A stretch of DNA of 45,270 nucleotides from UBA1172 sp049889655 (GCA_049889655.1 JBMHCY010000081.1:1-45270); one strand, 5' to 3'; counted from the first letter of the stretch, positions 25,770 through 34,658 are shown. Translations and numbers: made by a program. Notes: a model not told the origin generated them from the letters alone.

Positions 25770-27008
25770 ATGATGACACAGCCGAATAGCCCTTCACGGA
25801 TCGCTGTAACCGACAGCACCAGCCTTCATGAGGCTATCCGCGAGGCGGTGGCTGCGGAGACAAGCCTCAACGTCATCGGTACAGGCAGCCGCGGCGGCCT
25901 GGGCAGGCCTGTCGAGGCGGATGCCACCCTTGATCTTGGCGGGCTTTCGGGAATCACCCTCTATGAACCTGACGAATTGGTGATGACTGCCCATGCGGCG
26001 ACGCCGCTGGCTGATATTCTGGCAGCGCTTGATGATGCCGGTCAGATTCTGGCTTTCGATCCGCCGCACGGGGGCGAAGGTGTGGCCGGGGCTCACGGCT
26101 CCATCGGCGGGATTATTGCCACCAATCAGGGTGGGCCGCGGCGGCTTGTGGCCGGGGCTGCACGGGATTACGTGCTGGGGTTCAAAGCGATTTCCGGCCG
26201 CGGTGAGGCTTTTCAATCCGGCAGCCGTGTTGTCAAGAACGTCACCGGCTATGACCTCTCGAAACTCATGGCGGGGTCGTTTGGCACTCTGGCCGTAATG
26301 CATGAAGTCACCTTCAAGACGATGCCGAAACCGGAAACCGCCGCCACTATTCTTTATGCCTGCGCCGATGCCGAAAATGCCCGTCAGTTGCTCAATCAGG
26401 CTTTTGCCAGCCCTCATGAACCCACGATGGCGGCGATCATCCCGGCCTCGGTGGCGGTCTATTCATCGACAAAGGCGCTGGCTGATTTCATCCAGAAAGG
26501 CGTCGTCGCGGCGATCCGTGTTGAAGGGTTTGAGATTTCGGTCAAGGCGCGCAGCACTGCACTTGCTGGGCTTGATCAGCAATGCCCCGGGGTGGTGCTT
26601 GGCCCTGAGGACAGCGACACGATCCATGCTGACTTGCGTGAACGGACATTCCTGCCACCCCAGAATAACCGGGTGATCTGGAAAATTTCCTGTCCGCCTG
26701 AGACCGGGGGGCGGCTGCTCGCCCGGCTGATGGAAAGACCAAACTGCCGGGCCTATGCCGATTGGGCCGGGGGGATGATCTGGCTTAGCCACCCCGCCGG
26801 TGGTGATGGCGGCGAAGCAGCGATCCGGGCCATGCTTGAGGAAACCGGCGGCCACGCCACCCTCATTGAAGCCCCGGAAGCAATGCGCCGGTCACTGCCG
26901 GTATTCCCGCCCCAGCCGCAGGCCCTGATGGCCTTAACAAAGCGCGTCAAATCAGTTTTTGATCCCGTCGGGGTGCTCAACCCCGGCCGGATGTATGAAG
27001 GGGTTTGA
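25770..27008 (+). CDS. glcE: Glycolate oxidase subunit GlcE (FAD-binding)
   Basis: The second FAD-domain subunit of glycolate oxidase, 412 residues, shorter than GlcD and lacking its C-terminal substrate domain details. Seen are GTGSRGGLGRP, the PPHGGEGVAGAHGSIGG segment with GGIIATNQGGPRR, and the C-terminal FDPVGVLNPGRMY. It starts three bases after glcD at paired ATGs (25770/25773). Its TGA overlaps the glcF ATG by one base. Confidence 0.92.
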   Translation: MMTQPNSPSRIAVTDSTSLHEAIREAVAAETSLNVIGTGSRGGLGRPVEADATLDLGGLSGITLYEPDELVMTAHAATPLADILAALDDAGQILAFDPPHGGEGVAGAHGSIGGIIATNQGGPRRLVAGAARDYVLGFKAISGRGEAFQSGSRVVKNVTGYDLSKLMAGSFGTLAVMHEVTFKTMPKPETAATILYACADAENARQLLNQAFASPHEPTMAAIIPASVAVYSSTKALADFIQKGVVAAIRVEGFEISVKARSTALAGLDQQCPGVVLGPEDSDTIHADLRERTFLPPQNNRVIWKISCPPETGGRLLARLMERPNCRAYADWAGGMIWLSHPAGGDGGEAAIRAMLEETGGHATLIEAPEAMRRSLPVFPPQPQALMALTKRVKSVFDPVGVLNPGRMYEGV

Positions 27009-28315
27009 TGATGCAGACCCGGTTCACCAAAACCAAACTGAAACAGCCGGATATCGCCCGGGCGGATGAAATCCTCAGGAAATGCGTGCATTGCGGTTTC
27101 TGTACTGCAACCTGCCCCACCTATCTGGTGACTGGCGATGAACGCGACAGCCCCCGCGGCCGGATCTGGATGATCCGCGATCTGCTTGAGGGCAACAAGG
27201 ACAGTGCCGAGACGACAGGTTATCACCTTGACCGGTGCCTGACCTGTCTTTCCTGCATGACCACCTGTCCTTCCGGTGTCGATTATATGCATCTTGTTGA
27301 TATCGGCCGCCAGCACGCTGATGGATTGCGCCCCAAAACATGGGCTGATGCGACTTTCCGCAAGCTGATCGTGGGTATGCTCAGCCATGGCCGCCGCGCC
27401 TGGTTCGGCCTGATGCTGGGCTGGCTGGCCCGGCCTTTCGGGGCCATGCTGCCGCGCAAACTCCAGGGGATGCTCGATGCCGCGCCGAAATCCATGCCCC
27501 GGCTTGATCCGGTAGGGGGGTCAGACAAGGTCTACAGCCCTGATACGGCTCCGCCAAAGGCAAGGGTGGCGCTGCTGGCAGGCTGTGCCCAGCGGGCCGT
27601 CGACCGTGATATCAACGCCGCGACGATCAGGCTGCTCAACCGTCTCGGGGTCGAGGTTGTTGTCCGCAAGGATGCCTATTGCTGTGGTGCGCTCGCCCAT
27701 CACACCGGGGTTGATGATGCCGCCCATGATGCCATGGCCGCGACAATCCGCACCTGGGCAGGGGAGAGGAAATACCGCCATCTTGATGCGATCATCGTCA
27801 ACACATCAGGCTGCGGGACAACGATCAAGGATTACGGTGATCGTTTCGCAGGCGATTCAACCCTCGCCGATGATGCCGCCATGGTCTCGTCACTGACCCT
27901 CGATATCACTGAATATCTTGATCGGATCGGTCTTGCCGCCATTGACCCGAAGATTTCAGCCGGGCTGCGGGTGACTTACCATTCCGCCTGTTCGATGCAG
28001 CACGGCCAGCGTATCCGCACGGTCCCGCAGGAATTGCTGCGGCGTGCCGGGTTTGAGGTGCTGACGCCGCAGGAATCGCATATCTGCTGTGGGTCAGCCG
28101 GCACATACAGCCTTCTCAACCCTGAAATTTCCCGTGAGCTCAAAGAGCGCAAGACTGGCCATATCGATGCCACGGGCGGGGATATCGTCGCTGCCGGAAA
28201 TGTCGGCTGTATGAATCAGCTTCAGGACAGCACCGCCCCGGTGGTGCATACGGTCGAGCTGCTGGATTGGGTCACCGGCGGCCCGAAGCCACGCAAACTG
28301 CGCGGCCGGGTTTAA
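27008..28315 (+). CDS. glcF: Glycolate oxidase iron-sulfur subunit GlcF
   Basis: The electron-transfer subunit of glycolate oxidase, 435 residues. Two 4Fe-4S motifs are complete: C26, C29, C32, C36 and C77, C80, C83, C87. Two cysteine-rich CCG domains follow (AGCAQRAVD...YCCGAL and SACSMQHGQR...ICCGSAGTYS). Start at the ATG at 27008, within the glcE stop (TGATG). Its TAA shares four bases with the stop of the convergent fumarase gene. Confidence 0.95.
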   Translation: MMQTRFTKTKLKQPDIARADEILRKCVHCGFCTATCPTYLVTGDERDSPRGRIWMIRDLLEGNKDSAETTGYHLDRCLTCLSCMTTCPSGVDYMHLVDIGRQHADGLRPKTWADATFRKLIVGMLSHGRRAWFGLMLGWLARPFGAMLPRKLQGMLDAAPKSMPRLDPVGGSDKVYSPDTAPPKARVALLAGCAQRAVDRDINAATIRLLNRLGVEVVVRKDAYCCGALAHHTGVDDAAHDAMAATIRTWAGERKYRHLDAIIVNTSGCGTTIKDYGDRFAGDSTLADDAAMVSSLTLDITEYLDRIGLAAIDPKISAGLRVTYHSACSMQHGQRIRTVPQELLRRAGFEVLTPQESHICCGSAGTYSLLNPEISRELKERKTGHIDATGGDIVAAGNVGCMNQLQDSTAPVVHTVELLDWVTGGPKPRKLRGRV

Positions 28316-29916
28316 TCCAGATTGAAGAAATCGTTGCCCTTGTCATCGATGATGATGAAGGCCGGGAAATCCTCAACCTCGATCTTCCAGACGGCTTCCA
28401 TGCCCAGTTCCGGGTATTCCAGCACCTCGACATGGCGGATGGCATCAAGCGCGAGTTTGGCCGCCGCCCCACCGATTGACCCGAGATAAAACCCGCCATG
28501 CTTTTTGCAGGCCTCTCGGACCGTCCGGCTGCGGTTGCCCTTGGCCAGCATGACCATGGACCCGCCGGCAGCCTGGAAACGGTCGACATAGGCATCCATG
28601 CGGCCTGCTGTGGTCGGCCCGAAACTGCCAGAGGCCATGCCGTCAGGGGTTTTGGCCGGTCCGGCATAATAGACAGGGTGGTTCTTGATGTAATCGGGCA
28701 GGGCACCTTCGGCCTCAAGTTTTTCGAGGATTTTTGCATGGGCGATATCACGGGCAACGATCAGCGTTCCGGTCAGGCTGAGCCGTGTCTTGACAGGATG
28801 CTGGCTGAGCGTGGCCAGAATATCCGCCATCGGCTGGTTGAGATCAACAGCCACCGCATCATCGCCTTCATCGCTGATCACATCGGGGAGGTATCGGGAC
28901 GGATCACGTTCAAGCCTTTCGATGAAAATCCCGTCTGCGGTGATCTTGGCCATCGCCTGGCGGTCGGCGGAACAGGACACGCCGATCCCGACAGGGCATG
29001 AGGCCCCGTGCCGCGGCAACCGGATGACGCGCACATCATGGCAGAAATACTTGCCGCCGAACTGGGCCCCGATCCCCATTTCGCGCGTCATCTGGAGTAT
29101 TTTTTCCTCCCATTCCAGATCACGGAAGGCATGGCCGCCCTCGCTGCCGGACGTGGGCAGCGAATCGAGGGCCCGCACTGAGGCCATTTTGACAGTCTTC
29201 ATGGTCGTTTCAGCCGATGTCCCGCCGATCACGACCGCCAGATGATAGGGCGGGCAGGCGGCTGTCCCCAGTGACCTGATGGCCCCGTCAATGAACGTTG
29301 CCAGCCCTTCGGGGTTGAGCAGGGCCTTTGTCTGCTGGTGGAGGAAGGATTTGTTGGCGGAGCCGCCGCCTTTCTGGATAAAGGTGAAGTGATATTCATC
29401 ACCCTTGCCGGCATAGAGATCAATCTGGGCAGGCAGGTTGGTTTTCGTGTTCACTTCCTCAAACATGGAAAGCGGGGCGAGTTGCGAATAACGCAGGTTG
29501 TTGTTCAGATACGTGTTGTAGACCCCGTGTGAAAGAGCCGCCGCATCATCACCGCCGGTGAGCACGCGTTCCCCTCGGGTCCCGCTGATGATCGCGGTTC
29601 CCGTATCCTGACACATGGGCAGAACCTGATCGGCGGCAATGACTGCGTTTTTGAGCATCTCAAGTGCCACGAAACGGTCGTTTCTGGTGGCTTCCGGATC
29701 GTCGAGAATGGCGCGCAACTGGGCAAGATGGCTCGACCGCAGCAGATGCGAGATATCCTTGAAGGCGCGCTCGGCCAGCAGCGTCAGGCCTTCGGGGGCA
29801 ATCCGCAGAAACCGCTGCCCGTCGACATCAAAGGTGCTGACATGGTCGGTGGTGACACAATCCCATTCGGTTTCCGCCCCGGAGGTGGGAAACATGGGGG
29901 TATAGGAAAAACTCAT
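28312..29916 (-). CDS. fumA: Fumarate hydratase, class I (4Fe-4S, single chain)
   Basis: Interconverts fumarate and malate in the TCA cycle. The 534-residue protein is the single-chain iron-sulfur class. Three cysteines, C102 (MCQDTGTA), C221 (AACPPYH) and C315 (SCSAD), have the same 119- and 94-residue spacing I recall for the cluster ligands of Leishmania fumarase. The IGGTSAE and GGGSANKS blocks are also present. It lies 22 bases downstream of sspB on the same strand. Class I enzymes are usually oxygen-sensitive, and no class II gene is in the window. Confidence 0.93.
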   Translation of the reverse strand: MSFSYTPMFPTSGAETEWDCVTTDHVSTFDVDGQRFLRIAPEGLTLLAERAFKDISHLLRSSHLAQLRAILDDPEATRNDRFVALEMLKNAVIAADQVLPMCQDTGTAIISGTRGERVLTGGDDAAALSHGVYNTYLNNNLRYSQLAPLSMFEEVNTKTNLPAQIDLYAGKGDEYHFTFIQKGGGSANKSFLHQQTKALLNPEGLATFIDGAIRSLGTAACPPYHLAVVIGGTSAETTMKTVKMASVRALDSLPTSGSEGGHAFRDLEWEEKILQMTREMGIGAQFGGKYFCHDVRVIRLPRHGASCPVGIGVSCSADRQAMAKITADGIFIERLERDPSRYLPDVISDEGDDAVAVDLNQPMADILATLSQHPVKTRLSLTGTLIVARDIAHAKILEKLEAEGALPDYIKNHPVYYAGPAKTPDGMASGSFGPTTAGRMDAYVDRFQAAGGSMVMLAKGNRSRTVREACKKHGGFYLGSIGGAAAKLALDAIRHVEVLEYPELGMEAVWKIEVEDFPAFIIIDDKGNDFFNLD

Positions 29917-29938
29917 GGCGTTTTAACCGGTTTGGTGG

Positions 29939-30427
29939 TTAGGGTTTTTTGCGGAAGGTATCCAGCGAGACAACATCCGCGCTGTGTTGATTGTCTTCGT
30001 CCGTCTTGGTGACGTCAATAGCCTCGTCGCCGCTGCCTTCGTTATCGGCATGGGTTTCATGGCTGAACTGCAACCCGAAACCGACAGAAGGATCATTGAA
30101 ATCGATGATCGCCTGGTAGGGGACTGTCAGGGTTTCGCGCTTGCCGCCGAAAGACAGGGTCACGGAAAATTCCTGGGTATCGGTGTTGAGGTCCCAGAAC
30201 TGATGCTGGAGGATGATTGTCATCTTTTCCGGATGGCTTTCCCGCAACCGCTGCGGGATATCAACACCGGGATAGGTTGTCAGAAAGGTGATGAAAAAAT
30301 GCGTTTCTCCGGGGAGCCCGTTTTCCTGGGCAATCCTGAGAGATGACCGAACAACAGACCGCAAGGCTTCCTCAACGAGCAATTCGTAGTTGATTTGTGG
30401 CGTAAAAGAATTCTTGCCGTCGTCCAT
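29939..30427 (-). CDS. sspB: SspB (alpha type), ClpXP adaptor for ssrA-tagged proteins
   Basis: A 162-residue protein matching the alphaproteobacterial SspB family. The N-terminal half (NYELLVEEALRSVVRSSL, then HFFITFLTTYPGVDIPQRLR) forms the tag-binding domain; an acidic, disordered linker and a short C-terminal segment (SADVVSLDTFRKKP) follow, the latter being the likely ClpX-docking tail. I start at the ATG at 30427 with AGGGGGAC just upstream; a reading to 30559 would extend into ssrA. It lies about 100 bases downstream of the tmRNA gene whose tag it should recognise. Confidence 0.93.
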   Translation of the reverse strand: MDDGKNSFTPQINYELLVEEALRSVVRSSLRIAQENGLPGETHFFITFLTTYPGVDIPQRLRESHPEKMTIILQHQFWDLNTDTQEFSVTLSFGGKRETLTVPYQAIIDFNDPSVGFGLQFSHETHADNEGSGDEAIDVTKTDEDNQHSADVVSLDTFRKKP

Positions 30428-30529
30428 TTTGTCCCCCTGCACGAGGTCATAACACACTGACACCCCGTGCGCTCTCTGACAAGCCATCTTCGGCCTGACT
30501 TGAGAGTAGAGGACGCTTCTGTTGCCAGG

Positions 30530-30815
30530 TGCGCCCAAAACCCCGCCAGCGAGGCTCAACTCACTGGACTTGAGAATGGTTTTTGGTACTGCGGTTAGGC
30601 AGCAACAGCAACCGGAGCATTGTTGTCATTTGCAACTACTCATTGGCCCGATATCGGTGGTACCATGCCGAGCGAAGACCTTGCCTTTACTACATGCGTC
30701 GATCCTGGTTCGCCCCCATAAACCTTTTGGAAATTATGGTGGAGGCGCCGGGCACTGCCCCCGGGTCCGCTCTGCTTATTCCGCAACGCGTTTATCGCCA
30801 TAGCTGTAAAACAGC
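30530..30815 (-). ncRNA. ssrA: tmRNA, circularly permuted two-piece form
   Basis: The acceptor piece comes first: T arm at 30764-30748 with the loop GGCAGTG, and 3' end CGCCTCC-A-CCA finishing at 30737 with CCA encoded. A 19-base spacer (30736-30718) follows, then the coding piece opening GGGGGCGAACC at 30717. The two ends pair as a seven-pair acceptor stem with a G3-U70 wobble, the alanine identity signal. The resume codon GCA at 30633 starts the tag ANDNNAPVAVAA, ended by TAA at 30597-30595. CCAAAA (30586-30581) can pair with TTTTGG (30540-30535) to close the downstream pseudoknot region. The gene frees stalled ribosomes and marks products for proteolysis. Outer ends are estimates. Confidence 0.96.
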
Positions 30816-30821
30816 ATTCTC

Positions 30822-30850
30822 ATCATAGTCCTTTGGGCTACAGAATCCAA
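30822..30850 (-). promoter_or_regulatory. Predicted promoter of ssrA
   Basis: On the minus strand TTGGAT (30850-30845), a 17-base spacer and TATGAT (30827-30822). Transcription would begin near 30815, giving an acceptor piece of about 79 bases, close to the size expected for this type. Confidence 0.6.
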
Positions 30851-30903
30851 GAACTACTGCATGAAATCGTCACGGGGCCAAAATAGCGGTGGCAATCCGG
30901 GTG

Positions 30904-30941
30904 CGGGCAGGGATAAAATAAAGCCATTACTTTCCTGCCCG
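30904..30941. repeat. Inverted repeat across the thyA promoter region
   Basis: CGGGCAGG (30904-30911) and CCTGCCCG (30934-30941) flank 22 bases holding TAAAAT (30914-30919), a plausible -10 box of thyA. The right arm ends 10 bases before the thyA ATG. It could be an operator or a leader hairpin. Confidence 0.4.
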
Positions 30942-30951
30942 AGAGACCATT

Positions 30952-31746
30952 ATGCGCGCCTATCTTGATCTCCTTGATGCCATCCTCACCCGTGGTGACG
31001 AGAAATCGGACCGGACCGGCACAGGGACGCTCTCGTTGTTTGGCTGGCAGTCCCGTTATGACCTGCAGCAAGGCTTTCCGCTGCTCACCACCAAGAAACT
31101 GCATACCAAATCGATCATCCATGAGTTGATCTGGTTTCTCCGGGGTGACACCAATATCGCCTATCTCAAGGATAACGGTGTCAGCATCTGGGATGAATGG
31201 GCGGATGAAAACGGCGATCTCGGCCCGGTCTACGGCAAACAGTGGCGGCGCTGGGAAGCCCCTGACGGCCGCAGCATCGACCAGATTGCCAACCTTGTTG
31301 AGATGATCCGCAACAACCCCGATTCGAGGCGGATGCTGGTCAGTGCCTGGAATCCTGCCGAAATCGAAGGCATGGCGCTGCCCCCCTGCCACAGCCTGTT
31401 CCAGTTCTATGTCAGCAAGGGGCGGCTTTCCTGCCAGCTCTATCAGCGCAGTGCCGATGTCTTTCTGGGGGTGCCGTTCAATATTGCGTCCTATGCCTTG
31501 CTGACACATATGATCGCCCATGTGACCGGGCTCGAGGTGGGTGAGTTTGTTCACACCATGGGGGATGCCCATCTCTATCGTGATCATCTTGATGCCGCCC
31601 GGGAACAACTGTCGCGGGAGCCGCGGCCACTGCCGAAGCTGGTGTTGGTCGACCCGCCCGACAGGCTGGAAGATTTCACCGCCGCGCATTTCCGCATCGA
31701 TGACTACGACCCCCACCCCCATATTCCGGCAAAGGTTTCGGTATGA
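30952..31746 (+). CDS. thyA: Thymidylate synthase (ThyA)
   Basis: Makes dTMP from dUMP using methylene-tetrahydrofolate, yielding dihydrofolate. The 264-residue protein has the nucleophile C146 in PPCHSLFQFYV, at the same number as in E. coli, plus the RTGTGTLSLFG phosphate loop and the QRSADVFLGVPFNIASYALL block. GAGAG lies 8 bases before the ATG. Its end overlaps the dihydrofolate reductase start by four bases (ATGA), coupling producer and recycler of dihydrofolate. Confidence 0.97.
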   Translation: MRAYLDLLDAILTRGDEKSDRTGTGTLSLFGWQSRYDLQQGFPLLTTKKLHTKSIIHELIWFLRGDTNIAYLKDNGVSIWDEWADENGDLGPVYGKQWRRWEAPDGRSIDQIANLVEMIRNNPDSRRMLVSAWNPAEIEGMALPPCHSLFQFYVSKGRLSCQLYQRSADVFLGVPFNIASYALLTHMIAHVTGLEVGEFVHTMGDAHLYRDHLDAAREQLSREPRPLPKLVLVDPPDRLEDFTAAHFRIDDYDPHPHIPAKVSV

Positions 31747-32270
31747 CCGCAGATACTCCTTCGTTTCCACTTGTTGCCGTGGTGGCGATGGCCCGCAACC
31801 GGGTGATCGGTGACGGCGAAAAACTGCTCTGGCATCTGTCGGGCGATCTTAAGAGGGTCAAGGCGCTGACCATGGGCAAGCCGATGATCATGGGGCGGCG
31901 GACTTATCTGTCGATCGGCAGGCCGCTGCCGGGACGGGCCAATATTGTGCTCACCCGCCAGCGTGATTTTGCCGCCGACGGGGTGCTCGTCGCCCATGAT
32001 GAGGAAACGGCCCTGGCCATGGCGGCAGCATGGATTGAGGCTGATCCGCAACGCGGCCGCGAGATCATCATTTTCGGAGGCGGCGAGATTTATGCAGCCT
32101 ATCTGGAACGGACCTCACGGATCGAGTTGACCGAGGTCGATCTGGCCCCGGAAGGGGCGGCGTCTTTCCCCGCGATCTTGCCGGATCAATGGCGGGAGAC
32201 CGCCCGCGAGACGCACGCACCCGATGGTGAAACACCGGGTCATGCCTATGTGACCCTCGAACGGGTTTAG
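31743..32270 (+). CDS. folA: Dihydrofolate reductase
   Basis: Reduces dihydrofolate to tetrahydrofolate with NADPH. The 175-residue protein has AMARNRVIGDGEKLLWHL near the N-terminus, where a glutamate-free WHLSGDLKRVK substrate helix follows, then MIMGRRTYLSIGRPLPGR and the FGGGEIY cofactor loop. It is coupled to thyA by a four-base overlap. Its TAG shares four bases with the stop of the convergent Mrp/ApbC gene. Confidence 0.95.
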   Translation: MTADTPSFPLVAVVAMARNRVIGDGEKLLWHLSGDLKRVKALTMGKPMIMGRRTYLSIGRPLPGRANIVLTRQRDFAADGVLVAHDEETALAMAAAWIEADPQRGREIIIFGGGEIYAAYLERTSRIELTEVDLAPEGAASFPAILPDQWRETARETHAPDGETPGHAYVTLERV

Positions 32271-33355
32271 TTGATCGTGATGCTGGGGGCCTGGCGCGGG
32301 GTTTCCTGCAACTGCGGCAGCAAACTGCGGGCGATGGCCACATAGGCTGCGCTGTGGGGGCTGTCCGGCTGACTGGCGACAATCGGTGTCCCGGCATCGG
32401 CATTAGCACGGATTTCCATTTCCAGCGGAATTTTGCCAAGGAAAGGCAGCCCCAGTTTTGTGGCTTCGTTCTCAGCCCCGCCATGGCCGAAAATATGCGA
32501 TTCATCACCGCAGGACGGGCAGATGAAATAACTCATATTCTCGATGATCCCCAGCACGGGGACATTGACCTTGTTGAACATATTGAGCCCCTTGCGGGCG
32601 TCGATCAGGGCGAGGTCCTGTGGTGTGGAGACGATCACCGCACCGGCCAGGCTGGCCCGCTGCGACAGTGTCAGCTGGGCATCACCGGTTCCGGGGGGCA
32701 TATCGATGATCAGGATATCCGGATCACCCCAGAGTACATCGCGGAGCATCTGCTCGAGTGCCGACATGACCATCGGCCCACGCCAGATGGTGGCGGTATC
32801 TTCGGCCATCAGAAAGCCGATGGACATGGCCTTGATCCCGTAGGCTTCAATAGGGACGATTTTGTTGTTTTCAGTGCCCGGGCGGGCGGATGTGCCCAGC
32901 AGCCGGGGCAGTGACGGCCCGTAGATATCGGCATCGAGAATGGCAACGGATTTGCCCTCGGCCTTGAAGGCCAGTGCCAGATTGATGGCTGTGGTGGATT
33001 TGCCGACCCCGCCCTTACCCGAGGCCACTGCGATGATGTGCTTTGCCGGTTTGTGCATGGCGGCTTGCGGGGCTTCGGTCTGCGGGGGTTGCGGCTTTGC
33101 CTTTTGATGGGCGGTGAGCATGGCGGTGGCCGAGGTGACACCCGGCAGCCCCAGCACGACTTTTTCGGCAGCATCTTTCAGCGGTGCGATCTGTTCGGCA
33201 TCGGCGGGGTCGATCTCAAGGCTGAAACCGACATTGCCGTCCTTGATCATGATGCCGGAGACGATGCCGCTGGCCACGAGGTCGCGGTCGACACCGTCAA
33301 AGGGAACGCGCTTCAGAGCGGTCAGGATCATCTCTTCGGTAAGCGTGGTGGCCAT
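32267..33355 (-). CDS. apbC: Mrp/ApbC (NBP35-like) iron-sulfur cluster carrier ATPase
   Basis: A 362-residue P-loop ATPase that carries and delivers Fe-S clusters. Domain order: N-terminal DUF59/MIP18-like domain (about 5-85), proline-rich linker, then the ATPase domain with deviant Walker A GKGGVGKSTT (113-122) and DADIYGPS. The cluster-binding pair C279-x-x-C282 (ICPSCG) is present. AAGGA lies 7 bases before the ATG. It converges on folA with a four-base overlap and is divergent from hflK across 192 bases. Confidence 0.94.
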   Translation of the reverse strand: MATTLTEEMILTALKRVPFDGVDRDLVASGIVSGIMIKDGNVGFSLEIDPADAEQIAPLKDAAEKVVLGLPGVTSATAMLTAHQKAKPQPPQTEAPQAAMHKPAKHIIAVASGKGGVGKSTTAINLALAFKAEGKSVAILDADIYGPSLPRLLGTSARPGTENNKIVPIEAYGIKAMSIGFLMAEDTATIWRGPMVMSALEQMLRDVLWGDPDILIIDMPPGTGDAQLTLSQRASLAGAVIVSTPQDLALIDARKGLNMFNKVNVPVLGIIENMSYFICPSCGDESHIFGHGGAENEATKLGLPFLGKIPLEMEIRANADAGTPIVASQPDSPHSAAYVAIARSLLPQLQETPRQAPSITIN

Positions 33356-33429
33356 GGGGTCATCCTTCAGGGCAGCAGATCACAGGAAAATAAGAAAGAG
33401 GGGCGATTAACCGGGTTCCTCTGGTTGAA

Positions 33430-33450
33430 ATTTGTTCATACAGTACAAAT
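33430..33450. repeat. Inverted repeat in the apbC/hflK divergent region
   Basis: ATTTGT (33430-33435) and ACAAAT (33445-33450) flank 9 bases. It follows a TTGAAA that could be a -35 box. The rest of 33356-33547 is A+T-rich, with a second weak promoter-like pair (TTGTTG at 33490, TAACAG at 33512) ahead of hflK. Confidence 0.3.
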
Positions 33451-33547
33451 ATGAAGACCGTAAATTAAATACAAGATGTTCAAACCCGTTTGTTGCTATC
33501 ATTCGGGATGGTAACAGGCTCAAGGCAGAACAGAACCGGAGAACAAC

Positions 33548-34648
33548 ATGCCATTCAATAATCAGGGAAGCGGAGGCAATGGCGGCAGCCCCTGGGGCGG
33601 CAAGCCCCAGAAACCCAGCGGCGGCGGGCCTTCCTTCGGTGGCGGCAAGCCGCCTGAATTCGATGATCTGATGCGTCAGTCACGGGAACAGTTCAACCGG
33701 ATGGTTCCTGGTAATTTCGGCAAAAGATCATGGCAGATCGGCCTTATCATCCTGATCGGGATCTGGCTGCTTTCCGGGTTCTATCGTGTCAATACCCAGC
33801 AGCAGGGTGTTGTTCTGCGCTTTGGTGAGTGGACGTCAACCACATCGCCGGGGCTGCATTATCATCTGCCTTATCCGATCGAAACCGTGCTTAAGCCTGA
33901 GGTAACCCGCGATAACCGCATCGATGTCGGCTTCCGCAGTGTCGGGACAGATCGCGGCGGCCGCCGTGATGTGCCTTCCGAAAGCCAGATGATCACCGGT
34001 GATGAAAACATCGTCGATATTGATTTCGTCGTTTTCTGGCGGATCGGTGATGCCGGCCAGTATCTTTTTAACCTCGTTGATCCGGTCGAAACGACCAAGG
34101 TTGCCGCCGAGGCTGTTATGCGCGGCATCGTCGGTGATGTTGATATCCAGTTTGCGCTGACCGAAGGCCGCCAGCAGATCCAGTCCGAAGCCAAGATGCG
34201 GCTGCAGGAACTGCTCAATGAATACGAGGCCGGGGTCGTTGTCCGTGAAGTCCAGCTGCTGGCGGTTGATCCGCCCGCCGATGTGATCGACGCCTTCAAC
34301 GAAGTCCAGCGGGCCCGTCAGGATAGAGACAGGCTCAAGAACGAAGCCGAGGCCTACCGCAACGATGTTGTCCCGCGGGCCCGGGGTGAGGCTGCCCAGA
34401 TCATCGCCGAAGCCGAAGCCTATGCAGCGGAGATCGTCAGCCGCGCCGAAGGTGATGCCAGCCGTTTCCAGCAGGTCTATATGGCGTATCTGGAAAACAA
34501 GGATGTCACCCGCGAGCGTATCTATCTTGAAACGCTTGAGCAGATCCTTGGCAATGTGAACAAGATTATCATCGATCAGGACAGTGCCGGTGCCGGGGTT
34601 CTTCCCTATCTGCCGTTGCAGGAACTGAAACCGAAAGCCGCCCAGTAA
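33548..34648 (+). CDS. hflK: HflK, membrane protease modulator (SPFH family)
   Basis: A 366-residue inner-membrane protein that forms the HflKC cage around FtsH and limits its access to substrates. A glycine/proline-rich cytoplasmic head (1-40) precedes one membrane segment (about 61-79); the SPFH domain and a long alanine/glutamate-rich coiled coil (about 235-310) follow in the periplasm. GGAG is 7 bases before the ATG. Ten bases separate it from hflC. Confidence 0.95.
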   Translation: MPFNNQGSGGNGGSPWGGKPQKPSGGGPSFGGGKPPEFDDLMRQSREQFNRMVPGNFGKRSWQIGLIILIGIWLLSGFYRVNTQQQGVVLRFGEWTSTTSPGLHYHLPYPIETVLKPEVTRDNRIDVGFRSVGTDRGGRRDVPSESQMITGDENIVDIDFVVFWRIGDAGQYLFNLVDPVETTKVAAEAVMRGIVGDVDIQFALTEGRQQIQSEAKMRLQELLNEYEAGVVVREVQLLAVDPPADVIDAFNEVQRARQDRDRLKNEAEAYRNDVVPRARGEAAQIIAEAEAYAAEIVSRAEGDASRFQQVYMAYLENKDVTRERIYLETLEQILGNVNKIIIDQDSAGAGVLPYLPLQELKPKAAQ

Positions 34649-34658
34649 GGAGACTCTG

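Noticed and set aside
30522..30828. Plus-strand reading frames across the tmRNA gene, one containing VEAPGTAPGS
   Set aside because: They are the reverse complement of the tmRNA acceptor and coding pieces. The RNA structure, the CCA end and the tag frame on the minus strand explain the conservation; no protein is needed.
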